NCBI GenBank assembly: GCA_902475285.1
Contig: CABRZA010000002.1
Coordinates: 1 to 42,934, forward strand
From: an uncultured Porphyromonadaceae bacterium
GTDB lineage: Bacteria > Bacteroidota > Bacteroidia > Bacteroidales > Muribaculaceae
DNA length: 42,934 bases
Direction: 5' to 3'
The translations under genes and the position numbers were made by a program. Each line of letters begins with the position of its first letter. Within the stretch, counting starts at the first letter, position 1. Of this stretch, positions 32,801-41,964 are shown in pieces. The notes beneath the pieces were generated by a model. That model saw only the letters and a list, made by a program, of their open reading frames with translations. It searched no databases and had not been told where the DNA came from.

Positions 32801-34627
32801 CTATTGAATGTCGGCGGCAAAGGCTGCCCTGGCGAGGAGGTGGACAGGGGTTTCGGTGCGACGGCAGGCGTCGACGATGATGGCGGTGCGTTGGGGAGGG
32901 CAGATGTCGACGAGGACGATGTCGGGGCAGCGTGCGGCTATGACGCTGTCGGGGTGCATGCGGCAGCGGCGGTCGAAGAGGAGTATGCTTACGTGTCCGG
33001 CCGTTGTGTCGGATGCCATTGCGGCGATGCTGTGGCACTCGGGAGGGTTTACGGTGATGTCGGCTCGGAAGCTGTCGGCAGTGGCTACGACTCGGTGCGG
33101 AGGAGCGGAGGGCAGGAGGGCGAGTATGAACGCGGCCAGCGAAGCCAAGGCTACGCTTGTTCTCACAGCCCGTCGGCGCGAATACAGGGCAGCGGCGAGG
33201 AGGCACACTGCGCCAGCCGTCAGGGCCGGAGCATAGGAGGCGATGTCGAGGACATGGGTTGCGGAGAACGGGAGGTGGCTTGCTTTGTCGCATGCTTTCT
33301 CCATGACGTGGCACCACCCGTCGAGAATACGGGCGGGGAGAGCCATGTCCCAGCCGAGTGTCGACAGCACGACAAGTGCAGCACCTGCTGCCATAAAGGC
33401 CGGGAATGTTGCGGAGACGAGGATGCTTACCGGCAACGATGTGACGGGCAAAGCCTTGAACCACAGCAGCAGGACCGGTGCCGAGCCGAGGATGGCTGCT
33501 GCCGGGACGAGGAGTATGTCGACGGTGCGGTGCAGGCGCGGGCGACGGCGTGACACAGGGTTCAGTTTTGGGAGGAAAATTATCAGGCCGGCGACGGCGG
33601 CGACGGAGAGCTGAAAACCGGCCGAGTAGAGCCAGTATGGATCGATGCACAGTATGATGCCTACGGCGAGAAGAAGGCTGTTGAGAGGATTCGTTGCTGT
33701 CTGCATGAGGCGTCCGAGCATGTAGACCGTAATCATTATGCCGGCTCGTACGGCAGGCGGTTGCGTGCCGGTGATGACGATGTAGAGCCATACGGCGGCT
33801 ATTACGAGAGCATAACGGATTCGTCCGGCATGCGACCACAGGCGCAAGGGCCAGAAGAGAAATGCTAAAAAGGCAGCCACGATGCTCACATGGAAACCGC
33901 TGACACAGAGCAGGTGGGCAATGCCGGCGGCGCGGAAAGTGTCGCGCACGGGCAGCTCTGAGTCGCTTTTGCCGAATGCCGAGCCCATGAGGAGCGATGC
34001 CGTGGCGTGGTTCATGCCGGATGCATATACGGCATTCTCGATGGCGCGACGTGCGTCGGCACTGATTGTGGCGAGGCTTTGTCGGTGCCCCGTGACAGTG
34101 AGCGAGGTAGCGTTGACCGAGCCTTCGGCGGCGATGCGGCGGCTCAGTTCGTCCCAGTGTCGTGTGCGCAGTTCGGGGATGCCGGCTGAGCGTCGGGAGG
34201 GGAGAAGGGCTGCGCGGAATCGGATGATGTCGCCTTCGGTGACGCGGTCGTTGCCCCCCGTCACCGAGAGACGGCAAAGGAATGGGGCGCAAAGCTTGCC
34301 TTCGGCACTGTCGACCTCGACAATGATGGATGCTCCCGATGTAAGGGCCGTGACGCGGGCCGAGTACAGGGCTTTGACGGAGTTAGCGTCGGGCGACAAA
34401 GGCACAGGTGCGAGACGGACGGTCTGTACGGCTGCCATGATTACTCCTACGGCGAGGTATGCCATGGCGCGTGGCCCCGAGCGACGGATGCAGAAGGCTG
34501 CGGCGCAGAGTATTATAAAAGAAATGACGGCAGCCCATGGGGAGGGTGCCGTCAGAGATATGGCAGCTGCGGCAGCCCCGGCGGCAAGGGGAAGTGCCGG
34601 GAGGCGGGGCGCAGCCGTTGCGTTCAT
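32801..34627 (-). CDS. comEC: ComEC/Rec2-family DNA-uptake channel protein
   Basis: This 608-residue multi-pass inner-membrane protein would move single-stranded DNA into the cytoplasm during transformation. The N-terminal DUF4131-like part has two to three helices and an OB-like domain (residues 1-160). The competence domain follows with the signature HLLCVSGFHVSIVAAFL (about 240-256) and PPAVRAGIMITVYMLGRL. The last 100 residues are a short remnant of the C-terminal domain (DSFRADITVNPPECHS ... DIVLVDICPPQRTAI) without the HxHxDH metal site of Gram-positive ComEC. It is the final gene of the long operon, 6 bases after the YeiH-like gene. The cell may or may not be competent. Confidence 0.9.
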   Translation of the reverse strand: MNATAAPRLPALPLAAGAAAAAISLTAPSPWAAVISFIILCAAAFCIRRSGPRAMAYLAVGVIMAAVQTVRLAPVPLSPDANSVKALYSARVTALTSGASIIVEVDSAEGKLCAPFLCRLSVTGGNDRVTEGDIIRFRAALLPSRRSAGIPELRTRHWDELSRRIAAEGSVNATSLTVTGHRQSLATISADARRAIENAVYASGMNHATASLLMGSAFGKSDSELPVRDTFRAAGIAHLLCVSGFHVSIVAAFLAFLFWPLRLWSHAGRIRYALVIAAVWLYIVITGTQPPAVRAGIMITVYMLGRLMQTATNPLNSLLLAVGIILCIDPYWLYSAGFQLSVAAVAGLIIFLPKLNPVSRRRPRLHRTVDILLVPAAAILGSAPVLLLWFKALPVTSLPVSILVSATFPAFMAAGAALVVLSTLGWDMALPARILDGWCHVMEKACDKASHLPFSATHVLDIASYAPALTAGAVCLLAAALYSRRRAVRTSVALASLAAFILALLPSAPPHRVVATADSFRADITVNPPECHSIAAMASDTTAGHVSILLFDRRCRMHPDSVIAARCPDIVLVDICPPQRTAIIVDACRRTETPVHLLARAAFAADIQ

Positions 34628-34633
34628 ATTATG

Positions 34634-35590
34634 TTATGAAATTGTTTCGAGGACGACGAAGAGCGACAACACGCTTATCACCACCCAAAGGATTACGGCC
34701 TGGAGCAAAGGCTTCACGCCTACCGATTTTATTGAAGCGAGCGAGAGCGAAGCGCCGATGCAGAAGAGCGTGAGCACCATGCCGCGGCGGGCAATCCAGT
34801 TCATGGTGGTGGTAAACCATTCGGGGAGAGGAATGTAGGTGTTGGCCACCATGGCGAGGACGAATATGAAGATGAACCAGGGGATGGATATCTTCGACGA
34901 TTTGTCGCGGAAGATGAACATGGTGGCTATTGCCAGGGGAATAATCCAGAGCGCACGCGTGAGCTTGATTAGTGTGGCTGTCTTCATGGCTACTTCACCG
35001 TAGATTTCACCGGCGCCGACCACCGACGATGTGTCGTGGATGGCTATTGCGGCCCAGGTGCCGAATTGCTCCTGCGACATCTGCAACATGTGCCCCATGG
35101 GCGGGAAGATGAACAGGGCTATTGAATTGAGGATGAAGATTACGCCGAGCGACACGGCCATCTCGTTCTCGTCAGCTTTGAGCACGGGGCCGACGGCGGC
35201 TATTGCGCTGCCGCCGCAAATAGCGGTGCCCGAGGCTATAAGATAGGAAGTCTTGCGGTTGAGGTGCATGTAGTAGCCTATGAGTACGCCGAGGCACATT
35301 ACACCCACCACCGACACGACAGTAAAGAGCATGCCTTCTGAGCCGGATTTGAGCGATTCCTGAAGGTTCATGTTGAAGCCGAGACATACTACGGCTACCT
35401 GCAAGAGGTACTTTGAGGTTTTTTTGTTGAATTTGGGGTAAGGGTTGGGCAGGGAGAGCGCGAACACCAGGCCCATGAGCAGGGCGATGGGCGCCGATAC
35501 TTCGAGCGCGGGAATGCCGAGCGCCTTGAAGGGGAAGAGAATGAAGATGATGAGGGCGATGTAGAGAGCTTTCGAGAGGGAAGTCTTCAT
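34634..35590 (-). CDS. YeiH/UPF0324 family putative sulfate-exporter-like membrane protein
   Basis: This 318-residue inner-membrane protein has about nine to ten hydrophobic helices and is full length for the family. Characteristic segments are LLQVAVVCLGFNMNL, the Gly-rich SGTAICGGSAIAAVGPVLKA and AIAIHDTSSVVGAG, where ICGGSAIAA and HDTSSV are strongly conserved. Transport of a small anion has been proposed for relatives; it is not established. The ATG at 35590 begins 10 bases after aroE; the longer frame (35662) would overlap it. It has no obvious functional tie to aroE or comEC. Confidence 0.88.
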   Translation of the reverse strand: MKTSLSKALYIALIIFILFPFKALGIPALEVSAPIALLMGLVFALSLPNPYPKFNKKTSKYLLQVAVVCLGFNMNLQESLKSGSEGMLFTVVSVVGVMCLGVLIGYYMHLNRKTSYLIASGTAICGGSAIAAVGPVLKADENEMAVSLGVIFILNSIALFIFPPMGHMLQMSQEQFGTWAAIAIHDTSSVVGAGEIYGEVAMKTATLIKLTRALWIIPLAIATMFIFRDKSSKISIPWFIFIFVLAMVANTYIPLPEWFTTTMNWIARRGMVLTLFCIGASLSLASIKSVGVKPLLQAVILWVVISVLSLFVVLETIS

Positions 35591-35600
35591 AAGCGGTATT

Positions 35601-36377
35601 TTATTTGGATGTCCATATTTCGAGAGATGCCATGGCCTGGTTGACAAGCATTTCCATACCATTGCAAGTGCGTGCGCCGGCGAGGCCCGCCCGGCGCATG
35701 AACAGTGTTTCGGCGGGGTTGTAAACTAAATCGTAGGCCAGGTGGTCGGGCGTGAGATACTCGTAGGGGAAATCGGGGCAGTCGTCGATATTGGGGAATG
35801 TGCCCAGAGGCGTGGCATTGACCACTACGGAGCTTTCTGTTACCAGTTCGGGCGTGATGTCGGTGTAGGCTATAACGCCCTGTCCTTGAGGCTTGCGCGA
35901 CACTCTGACGACCTTCATGCCGAGGAAGTCGAAGGCATACTCCACTGCTTTGGAGGCGCCTCCGGTGCCCAAAATGATGGCGTTGCTGGCGCCGGCAGGC
36001 ATGCGGCGTTCGACGCTGCGTCGGAAGCCTTCGGCGTCGGTGTTGTATCCGTCGAGGCCCAGAATGCGTCCGTCGGGCGAGCGGCGCACCACCACGGTAT
36101 TGACGGCGCCTATCTCGGCGGCTATGGGGTTGATGTTGTCGAGGTATTCCATTATGGCCTCCTTGTAGGGTGCCGTGACGTTGAAACCTCTCAGCAGGGG
36201 ATTGAGAAGTAGCATTTCGTATAGCGCGGCGGGGGTGAGTTCCGGCAGGTCGAAATTGTCGTAGCTGCGGCCCTCGGGGTCGCCTTCGAAGAGGCGTGTG
36301 AAGTAGCGCTTGGAGAAAGAGTGCGTCAGCGGGTGCCCTATGAGGCCGAAAGTGGTGTGGGAAAGTGAATTGTTCAT
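35601..36377 (-). CDS. aroE: Shikimate dehydrogenase
   Basis: This 258-residue enzyme reduces 3-dehydroshikimate to shikimate with NADPH in the chorismate pathway. Substrate and catalytic residues are present: SHS-type binding loop HPLTHSFSKRYF (15-26), catalytic K72 in NVTAPYKEAI, N93 and D114 in NTD. The dinucleotide loop is GTGGASKA (137-144). Length is typical. Its ATG overlaps the rluD stop in an ATGA, giving coupled translation. The open frame extends to 37019 beneath rluD but that extension is not coding. Confidence 0.95.
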   Translation of the reverse strand: MNNSLSHTTFGLIGHPLTHSFSKRYFTRLFEGDPEGRSYDNFDLPELTPAALYEMLLLNPLLRGFNVTAPYKEAIMEYLDNINPIAAEIGAVNTVVVRRSPDGRILGLDGYNTDAEGFRRSVERRMPAGASNAIILGTGGASKAVEYAFDFLGMKVVRVSRKPQGQGVIAYTDITPELVTESSVVVNATPLGTFPNIDDCPDFPYEYLTPDHLAYDLVYNPAETLFMRRAGLAGARTCNGMEMLVNQAMASLEIWTSK

Positions 36378-37453
36378 TGGCGTAGGCCGGCGGCGTAAGT
36401 GCGCCAGCGTTCGATTAGAGCCTTCATATCGGCAGGAATATCGGCAGTGAAAAACATTTCTTCGCCCGTGGCGGGGTGTCGGAAGCCGAGTGTACGGGCG
36501 TGCAGAGCCTGGCGCGGGCAGGTTTTGAAGCAATTGGCCACAAAGGCCTGGTATGTTGCGGAATTGACGCCACGGAGCACGCGGTCGCCGCCGTAGCGTG
36601 CGTCGGCGAAGAGAGGATGGCCGAGGTGCTTCATGTGGACGCGTATTTGGTGCGTGCGGCCTGTTTCGAGAACGCATTTTACCAGCGACACATGCGCAAG
36701 AGGCTCGATGACGGAGTAGTGGGTGACGGCGCGCTTGCCTTCGGCGCCGTCGAGGGGAAAGACTGTCATCTGCAAGCGGTCTTTGGGCGAGCGTCCGATG
36801 TTGGTTGCGACGGTGCCTTCGGGCGGCTCGGGAGTGCCCCAGACGAGTGCGACATACTCGCGCTTTGTGGTCTTGTTGAAGAACTGACGGCCGAGGTCGG
36901 TCTTTGCGTCGGGAGTCTTGGCCACCACGAGGAGGCCGGAAGTATCCTTGTCGATTCGGTGCACCAGACCGAGGCGCGGGTCGTTTACGTCGTAGTCGGG
37001 GGTGTCGCGGAAGTGCCATGCGAGGGCGTTTACGAGTGTTCCGTCGTAGTTGCCGTGGCCGGGATGCACCACCAGGCCGGCGGGTTTGTTTACGACGAGG
37101 ACATAGCGGTCCTCGTAGACGATGTCGAGGGGAATATCCTGTGCCACGACCTCAAACTCATATCGCGGGCGGTCCATGGCGACCTGTACCACGTCGAGGG
37201 GCTTCACGCGGTAGTTGCTCTTCACCGGGCGGCCGTTAACGAGAATACAACCGGCTTCGGCGGCCTGCTGCACGCGGTTTCGCGATGACTTCTGTAGGCG
37301 TGCCACGAGGAACTTGTCGACTCGGAGCAGCTCCTGCCCCTTGTCGGCGACGAAGCGGAAATGCTCGTACATCTCGTTGCCGTCGACTTCCACCATCGGT
37401 GAGTCGGCGCCTTCGGAAGTGTCGTTGATAAAATCTTCGTCTTCTTCGGCCAT
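36374..37453 (-). CDS. rluD: 23S rRNA pseudouridine synthase, RluD family
   Basis: This 359-residue enzyme isomerises specific uridines of rRNA. After an acidic N-terminal tail come an S4 RNA-binding domain (about 42-95: LRVDKFLVARLQKSSRNRVQQAAEAGCILVNG) and the catalytic domain. The catalytic Asp is D168 in HRIDKDTSGLLVVAKT. The family motif near the end is GRTHQIRVHMKHLGHPLFAD. It is 27 bases after the PASTA gene, an adjacency I recall as common in Bacteroidales. Assignment to RluD rather than RluA/RluC is by overall organisation with the S4 domain. Confidence 0.92.
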   Translation of the reverse strand: MAEEDEDFINDTSEGADSPMVEVDGNEMYEHFRFVADKGQELLRVDKFLVARLQKSSRNRVQQAAEAGCILVNGRPVKSNYRVKPLDVVQVAMDRPRYEFEVVAQDIPLDIVYEDRYVLVVNKPAGLVVHPGHGNYDGTLVNALAWHFRDTPDYDVNDPRLGLVHRIDKDTSGLLVVAKTPDAKTDLGRQFFNKTTKREYVALVWGTPEPPEGTVATNIGRSPKDRLQMTVFPLDGAEGKRAVTHYSVIEPLAHVSLVKCVLETGRTHQIRVHMKHLGHPLFADARYGGDRVLRGVNSATYQAFVANCFKTCPRQALHARTLGFRHPATGEEMFFTADIPADMKALIERWRTYAAGLRQ

Positions 37454-37480
37454 TTGTCTTGCAGTTGTTTTGGAGGACGG

Positions 37481-38125
37481 TTACTGAGGGTTGGTAAGGT
37501 CGCTGTCGTCGGGCTGGAACTCGTCGAAGATGACTTCGTCGTCGACGGCGAGAGAGTCGGGTAGTTCGGCGGGGCCGTTGCCCACGGTGAGCGTCACGGT
37601 TGATGTTACCGGGATTACGGAACCGACGCTCAGAGGAGTGTCGCCGTAGCGGGCTCCAAGGACGAGGTCGACAAATTCCGACGGGACATGCTCCACACGG
37701 ATGTCGGTGATGCCGATGCCTCGGAGATACGACATGGCCTGGCGCGACGATACGTTGCCCGAGAGGGGCATTGATATGGTGACTTGTTTGGGCGAGAAAG
37801 CTGTGACGGTGACATAGACCTGACGGCCTTCCTTTACGACGGCACCGGCCTTGGGCCACGACTCAACTACTGTGCCCGGTGCGAGCGAACGGTCGTAGAC
37901 GGAGTCGGAGATTTCGATTGACAGCTTGTTGGCGGCGAGGATGTCGGAGGCCAGGGAGTAGCTCTTGTGCTTGATGTCGGGCACGACAGCCGTACGGCCG
38001 TGGAAAGTCCAGAAATCGAGGAATATCATCACGGCCCAGATAAGAACGAGGCCTGCTGCCACGGCCATTATAAGGTTGGCGATGACGGGGTGCTTCCGGT
38101 AGAAATTGCGGGGCGAAAAGTTCAT
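37481..38125 (-). CDS. Membrane-anchored PASTA-domain protein
   Basis: This 214-residue protein has a short cytoplasmic start, one transmembrane helix (PVIANLIMAVAAGLVLIWAVMIFL, about 13-36), and then two to three PASTA repeats. The first is AVVPDIKHKSYSLASDILAANKLSIEI and the next is VTISMPLSGNVSSRQAMSYLRGIGITDIRVE. It ends in an acidic, flexible tail (DDEVIFDEFQPDDSDLTNP). PASTA domains bind muropeptides or beta-lactams in other bacteria; here they stand alone without a kinase domain. It is probably a periplasmic wall-binding protein. It lies 29 bases after the polymerase-like gene, in the same run. Confidence 0.88.
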   Translation of the reverse strand: MNFSPRNFYRKHPVIANLIMAVAAGLVLIWAVMIFLDFWTFHGRTAVVPDIKHKSYSLASDILAANKLSIEISDSVYDRSLAPGTVVESWPKAGAVVKEGRQVYVTVTAFSPKQVTISMPLSGNVSSRQAMSYLRGIGITDIRVEHVPSEFVDLVLGARYGDTPLSVGSVIPVTSTVTLTVGNGPAELPDSLAVDDEVIFDEFQPDDSDLTNPQ

Positions 38126-38154
38126 TTCAGTACGTTGTTATGCAGCAATGTTGC

Positions 38155-39657
38155 TTATTTGATGGCCGATGAGTCCCAAAACTTTGTGTATCCGGGCAGC
38201 GCTGAGCGAGCGGCGAGTATTGGTGCGGCGTAGGCAATGCTTACGAAAAGGAGGCCGTGCGGCGAAGCAAGGCCCGCGAAACCGCTTATGCCCAGCACGA
38301 TATTGAAGAAAACTACCGAGAGATAGTATGAAGCGAGCGGCAGATGCCTGATTATTAGCCACAGCCAGATGAAGAAGATGGTGTGGCACAACAGACCGAG
38401 CCAGCCGATGTTGATGTAAATCTGTACGGGAATCACTTCCACGCCGGTGGCCAACTCTATACTCTGCGAAATGTCGGAGTAATAGTCGTTGACGATAATA
38501 TACTGATTGATGTGCGTTTTCTGCGGATGCAGGAATCCGAGGCCAATGAGCTCGCGGTCTTGTTGCCCGACGAGTTCGAGCTTCGGCATGACCTGCGCCA
38601 TGCGTCCCGATCCGAAGTCGGCGATGTCTTCGTCGTCGACAGCGTTGAAGAGGTCGAACACCTGGTCGACCGACGATTTGACACGCAGTGTAGTCTGGGT
38701 GTAGCCGTTGACGGTATAAGAGGGTAGGAAGGAGTCGACGACGTACAAGGCGAGGAATCCGATAATGCCTGTGAATATCCAAATGAGCGACTTACGGAGG
38801 GATGGCTGGAAGAGCACAAAGGTAATGACACAGGCAAGGATGAGTGTAAACGTCTGTGTGGAAATGATGCCTATGCAGAGCACGGCCCATTGCCATAACT
38901 TTAGTTTGTAGGATCGCGCCAACGGCAGGATAATGAGGGCAAGAATATAGAGCCCCGGGGGGTATTTTCGCGTCACGACGCCCGACAATGGCATCCATGT
39001 GGGGGAGTAGAATGTTGATGTTCGCCAAGATGCCGTGTCGGGCACCAGTACGTTGCCCGAGAGAATGTATGCGTCGATGATGTAGAATATGCTTATTACC
39101 AGGCAGTATGATAGGGCGCGCCGAATAAATTCGTCGAACACAAACTCGGTCTTTGCAAATATGGCGAAGGGAATTATGATGCAGAGGAACATGAGGTAGG
39201 GCCTCATGATGAGAATCTGCACCGACAGGCTCTCGATGGAGAGCAAGGCGAAGACGAAGAGTGATGCGGCATAGGCTGCGCAAGCCATGAGCGTGCGCTT
39301 GAGGATTGGCGGCTTGCGCATCACGAGCCAAAGCACCAGGCTGGAAACCAACGCGATGTCGGTCGGCCTTATAACTACCAGGTCGATGGCAGCGAATCCG
39401 AAACCGCCGAAGAAGAGCGTGGACATGAGCAGCACGTCGTACATCCGGCGCGCGCGCCAGGCGTAGACAATGCATGCCGCCACGAAGGCAATGGCGGGAA
39501 AGAAATGCAGGCCGTATAGGGCCAGGCAGAGCAGGAAGAGTACGGGCAGCTTCCACCATCCGGGCTCGAGGTCCAGGTACTTTTTGGGCGCGTCGCTGTC
39601 GCCGGCGGCTTTGCTGCGTCGGCGGAACAGGGAGCGCACATACAGTACGGAGTGCAT
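38155..39657 (-). CDS. O-antigen polymerase/ligase-like multi-pass protein
   Basis: This 500-residue protein has about twelve hydrophobic helices and one large loop between the helix ending near residue 310 and that beginning near 420. The loop contains RVKSSVDQVFDLFNAVDDEDIADFGSGRMAQ and LIGLGF, the pattern of Wzy/WaaL proteins with a conserved Arg-containing periplasmic loop (GSGRMAQ). It would polymerise repeat units or ligate them to a carrier in the periplasm. It directly follows a Wzc-like gene (18 bases), supporting a role in the same polysaccharide pathway. Wzy and WaaL cannot be told apart by sequence alone. Confidence 0.8.
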   Translation of the reverse strand: MHSVLYVRSLFRRRSKAAGDSDAPKKYLDLEPGWWKLPVLFLLCLALYGLHFFPAIAFVAACIVYAWRARRMYDVLLMSTLFFGGFGFAAIDLVVIRPTDIALVSSLVLWLVMRKPPILKRTLMACAAYAASLFVFALLSIESLSVQILIMRPYLMFLCIIIPFAIFAKTEFVFDEFIRRALSYCLVISIFYIIDAYILSGNVLVPDTASWRTSTFYSPTWMPLSGVVTRKYPPGLYILALIILPLARSYKLKLWQWAVLCIGIISTQTFTLILACVITFVLFQPSLRKSLIWIFTGIIGFLALYVVDSFLPSYTVNGYTQTTLRVKSSVDQVFDLFNAVDDEDIADFGSGRMAQVMPKLELVGQQDRELIGLGFLHPQKTHINQYIIVNDYYSDISQSIELATGVEVIPVQIYINIGWLGLLCHTIFFIWLWLIIRHLPLASYYLSVVFFNIVLGISGFAGLASPHGLLFVSIAYAAPILAARSALPGYTKFWDSSAIK

Positions 39658-39675
39658 CGTGCTTAAATGCCGGCC

Positions 39676-41964
39676 TTAGTTGTGGTGCGACTTCTTCTTG
39701 CCGTATCCGTAGGTCTTGTTGGCGGCGGAGCCGTTGATTACCAACGATACCTTCTTGAGACGGTGCTGCTCGAAGATGTCGTTGATGAGGTTGAGGTCGG
39801 ACAGCGATGTGTAGTTGGCACGACATACGTAGATTGCGGCGTCGGTCACGCGGTCGAGGGTGAAGGTGTCGCTCACCAGGCCTATGGGGGCGGTGTCGAC
39901 GATTACGTAGTCGTACATCGTGCGGAGCTGGCGGAAGAGCTCGTCGACCTTGTCGGAGAGGAGAAGCTCGGCGGGGTTTGGCGGCACGGGTCCGGCGCAT
40001 ATCACGTCGAGTCCGGGGACCTCGGGGTGGGGTATGATGAGCTGGTCGACGGTGATGTCGGACGAGGACAGGTACTGCGTCACGCCGAAGCGCGGGTGCA
40101 GGTCGAGATAGTCGGCCAGGCGCGGGTTGCGTATGTCGAGCCCAATTAGCGCCACGCGCTTGTTGAGCAGCGCCAGCGAGGCGGCAAGGTTGATGGAGAT
40201 GAACGACTTGCCTTCTCCCGACGATGTCGAGGTGAGGAGCACCACTTTGTCGCGAGGGTCGTTGAGGATGAAGAGCAGGTTGGAGCGCATCAGGCGGAAG
40301 AGCTCGGCGGTGGCGGTGGTGTCGTCGGATGCCACCACGAGGCTGCGGCCCGATTTGTCGATGCACATCTCGCCGAGGATGGGCACATTGGTCATGCACT
40401 CCACTTCCTGTCGAGTCTCGAACCGGTTGTGGAATATGCGGCGGATGTAGAGTACCACCGGCGGTATTATCAGGCCGAAGATGAAGGCAATGAGCAGCAT
40501 GGCCTTCTTGCCCATGCCGAGAGGCTCGGAAATGGTGTAGGCTTCGTCGATGATCTGGCCCTTGGGGAGGGCGTTTGCCATGAGCATGGAATTCTCTTCG
40601 CGGCGCTGAAGAAGGAACACGTAGAGCTGTGCCTTGACCGTCTGCTGTCGGCGGAGGTTGAGGAAGTCGCGCTCGGCGGCGGGGAGGTCGCTGAGCTGCG
40701 ATTCGGTGGTGTTGATTTCTTTCTTGAGGTCGTCGACGGCGAGCTGCTGCTGAGCCACAGATGTCGCCAGTGCCGAGTTGATGTTGTTGCGCATGAGGTC
40801 GATCTGCTCGGTGAGACCTACAAGGGCGCTATTGTCGTTGCGAGCGCTGCGCTGCAGCTGGTTGCGCGAGATTATGAGCTCGTTGTACTGGCTTATCACG
40901 TCCTGCAGGCCCTGGTTCTCGACCACCATGGGTATGGAATTGTAGGCATTGTCGGCACCGGCGAGGAACTGCTGGGTGAGTTTGAGAATCTCGAGCTGCG
41001 TCTGCGCTTCGATGAGGTTCTTTTCTACGAGGGCTTTCTTCTCGGTCTGGTACTTTACCTCGGCTCCGACCTCGATAATGCCCTTGTTCTCCTTATAGTT
41101 CTGGATGGCCATCTCGGTCTTGTTCAGGTCGTCGGAGAGGAGGGCGAGGCGTTCGTCGATGAATGCTGCGGTGAGCTGCCCTTGGTTGTTCTTTTCGAAT
41201 ATGCCCCGGCGGTTGTACTCGCTGAGGATTTCGTTGAGCACGGCTTCGCCGTATTCGGTATTGGTGGTGTTGATGCCGAGTGCGATGACGTTGCTTCGTT
41301 TGGAGGCTATTTCGGAGGAGATGTCTTCGGCGAGTGCCTCTGCGGCCCCGTCGTAGCTCATGACGTTGATACGAGTGGTGACCGACTCGTTGGCGGGGTA
41401 GGTTGCCGTCTTTGCGAATGTGAACTGGCCAATTGGAGTGTCGATTGTAAATGGAAGTGTAACGTCCTTGGCCTCAGCCACGACGCTGCGCTTCAACTTG
41501 GCTTCGATAGAGGCCCGGCCGTCGGCCTTGACTTTGACCTTGAACTGTATGCCCGTGCGGAGGGTGTCGGTGATTCCGGCCTGGGGCTGCACCGATACGG
41601 GATAGTCGGGGAAGGTGCGGGTGGTGTTGAGGAAGCCGTGACGCACATAGTACTGTATGTTGAGCCCAAGTTTCCGGGCCACGTCGCGGTAGAGAGAGTG
41701 CGACGATACGATGAAAATTTCGTCTTCGACATAACCGTCGGAACCGAAGAGGGCGTTGAGAGCGCCCATTGAGCCTTCAAGCGTGCCTTTGTCGGTGGAT
41801 ATAAGTACATTGGCCCTAACGGCGTATACCGGGGCCTTGATTTTCGTGTAGCCCCAGACTGCGGCCACGCATAGAATAACTGATATTGCAAACCAGTACC
41901 ATTTGCTCAGGTACTGGCGGAAGAGACCTTTGATATCTATGAAATCGGAATTGTTGCGTGCCAT
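39676..41964 (-). CDS. Wzc-like polysaccharide co-polymerase with kinase domain (copy 2)
   Basis: This 762-residue protein is built like the 24695-27067 copy: a helix near residues 23-40, a Wzz-type periplasmic domain with long coiled coils, a second helix (AMLLIAFIFGLIIPPVVLYI), and a BY-kinase with Walker A TSSGEGKS, Walker A' VALIGLDIRNPR and Walker B YVIVDTAPIG. Unlike copy 1 its tail is short and basic (KTYGYGKKKSHHN) with only two tyrosines (752, 754). Autophosphorylation may therefore be reduced or occur elsewhere. Its ATG directly abuts the stop of the Wza-like gene. It should set chain length together with the polymerase-like protein downstream. Confidence 0.93.
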   Translation of the reverse strand: MARNNSDFIDIKGLFRQYLSKWYWFAISVILCVAAVWGYTKIKAPVYAVRANVLISTDKGTLEGSMGALNALFGSDGYVEDEIFIVSSHSLYRDVARKLGLNIQYYVRHGFLNTTRTFPDYPVSVQPQAGITDTLRTGIQFKVKVKADGRASIEAKLKRSVVAEAKDVTLPFTIDTPIGQFTFAKTATYPANESVTTRINVMSYDGAAEALAEDISSEIASKRSNVIALGINTTNTEYGEAVLNEILSEYNRRGIFEKNNQGQLTAAFIDERLALLSDDLNKTEMAIQNYKENKGIIEVGAEVKYQTEKKALVEKNLIEAQTQLEILKLTQQFLAGADNAYNSIPMVVENQGLQDVISQYNELIISRNQLQRSARNDNSALVGLTEQIDLMRNNINSALATSVAQQQLAVDDLKKEINTTESQLSDLPAAERDFLNLRRQQTVKAQLYVFLLQRREENSMLMANALPKGQIIDEAYTISEPLGMGKKAMLLIAFIFGLIIPPVVLYIRRIFHNRFETRQEVECMTNVPILGEMCIDKSGRSLVVASDDTTATAELFRLMRSNLLFILNDPRDKVVLLTSTSSGEGKSFISINLAASLALLNKRVALIGLDIRNPRLADYLDLHPRFGVTQYLSSSDITVDQLIIPHPEVPGLDVICAGPVPPNPAELLLSDKVDELFRQLRTMYDYVIVDTAPIGLVSDTFTLDRVTDAAIYVCRANYTSLSDLNLINDIFEQHRLKKVSLVINGSAANKTYGYGKKKSHHN

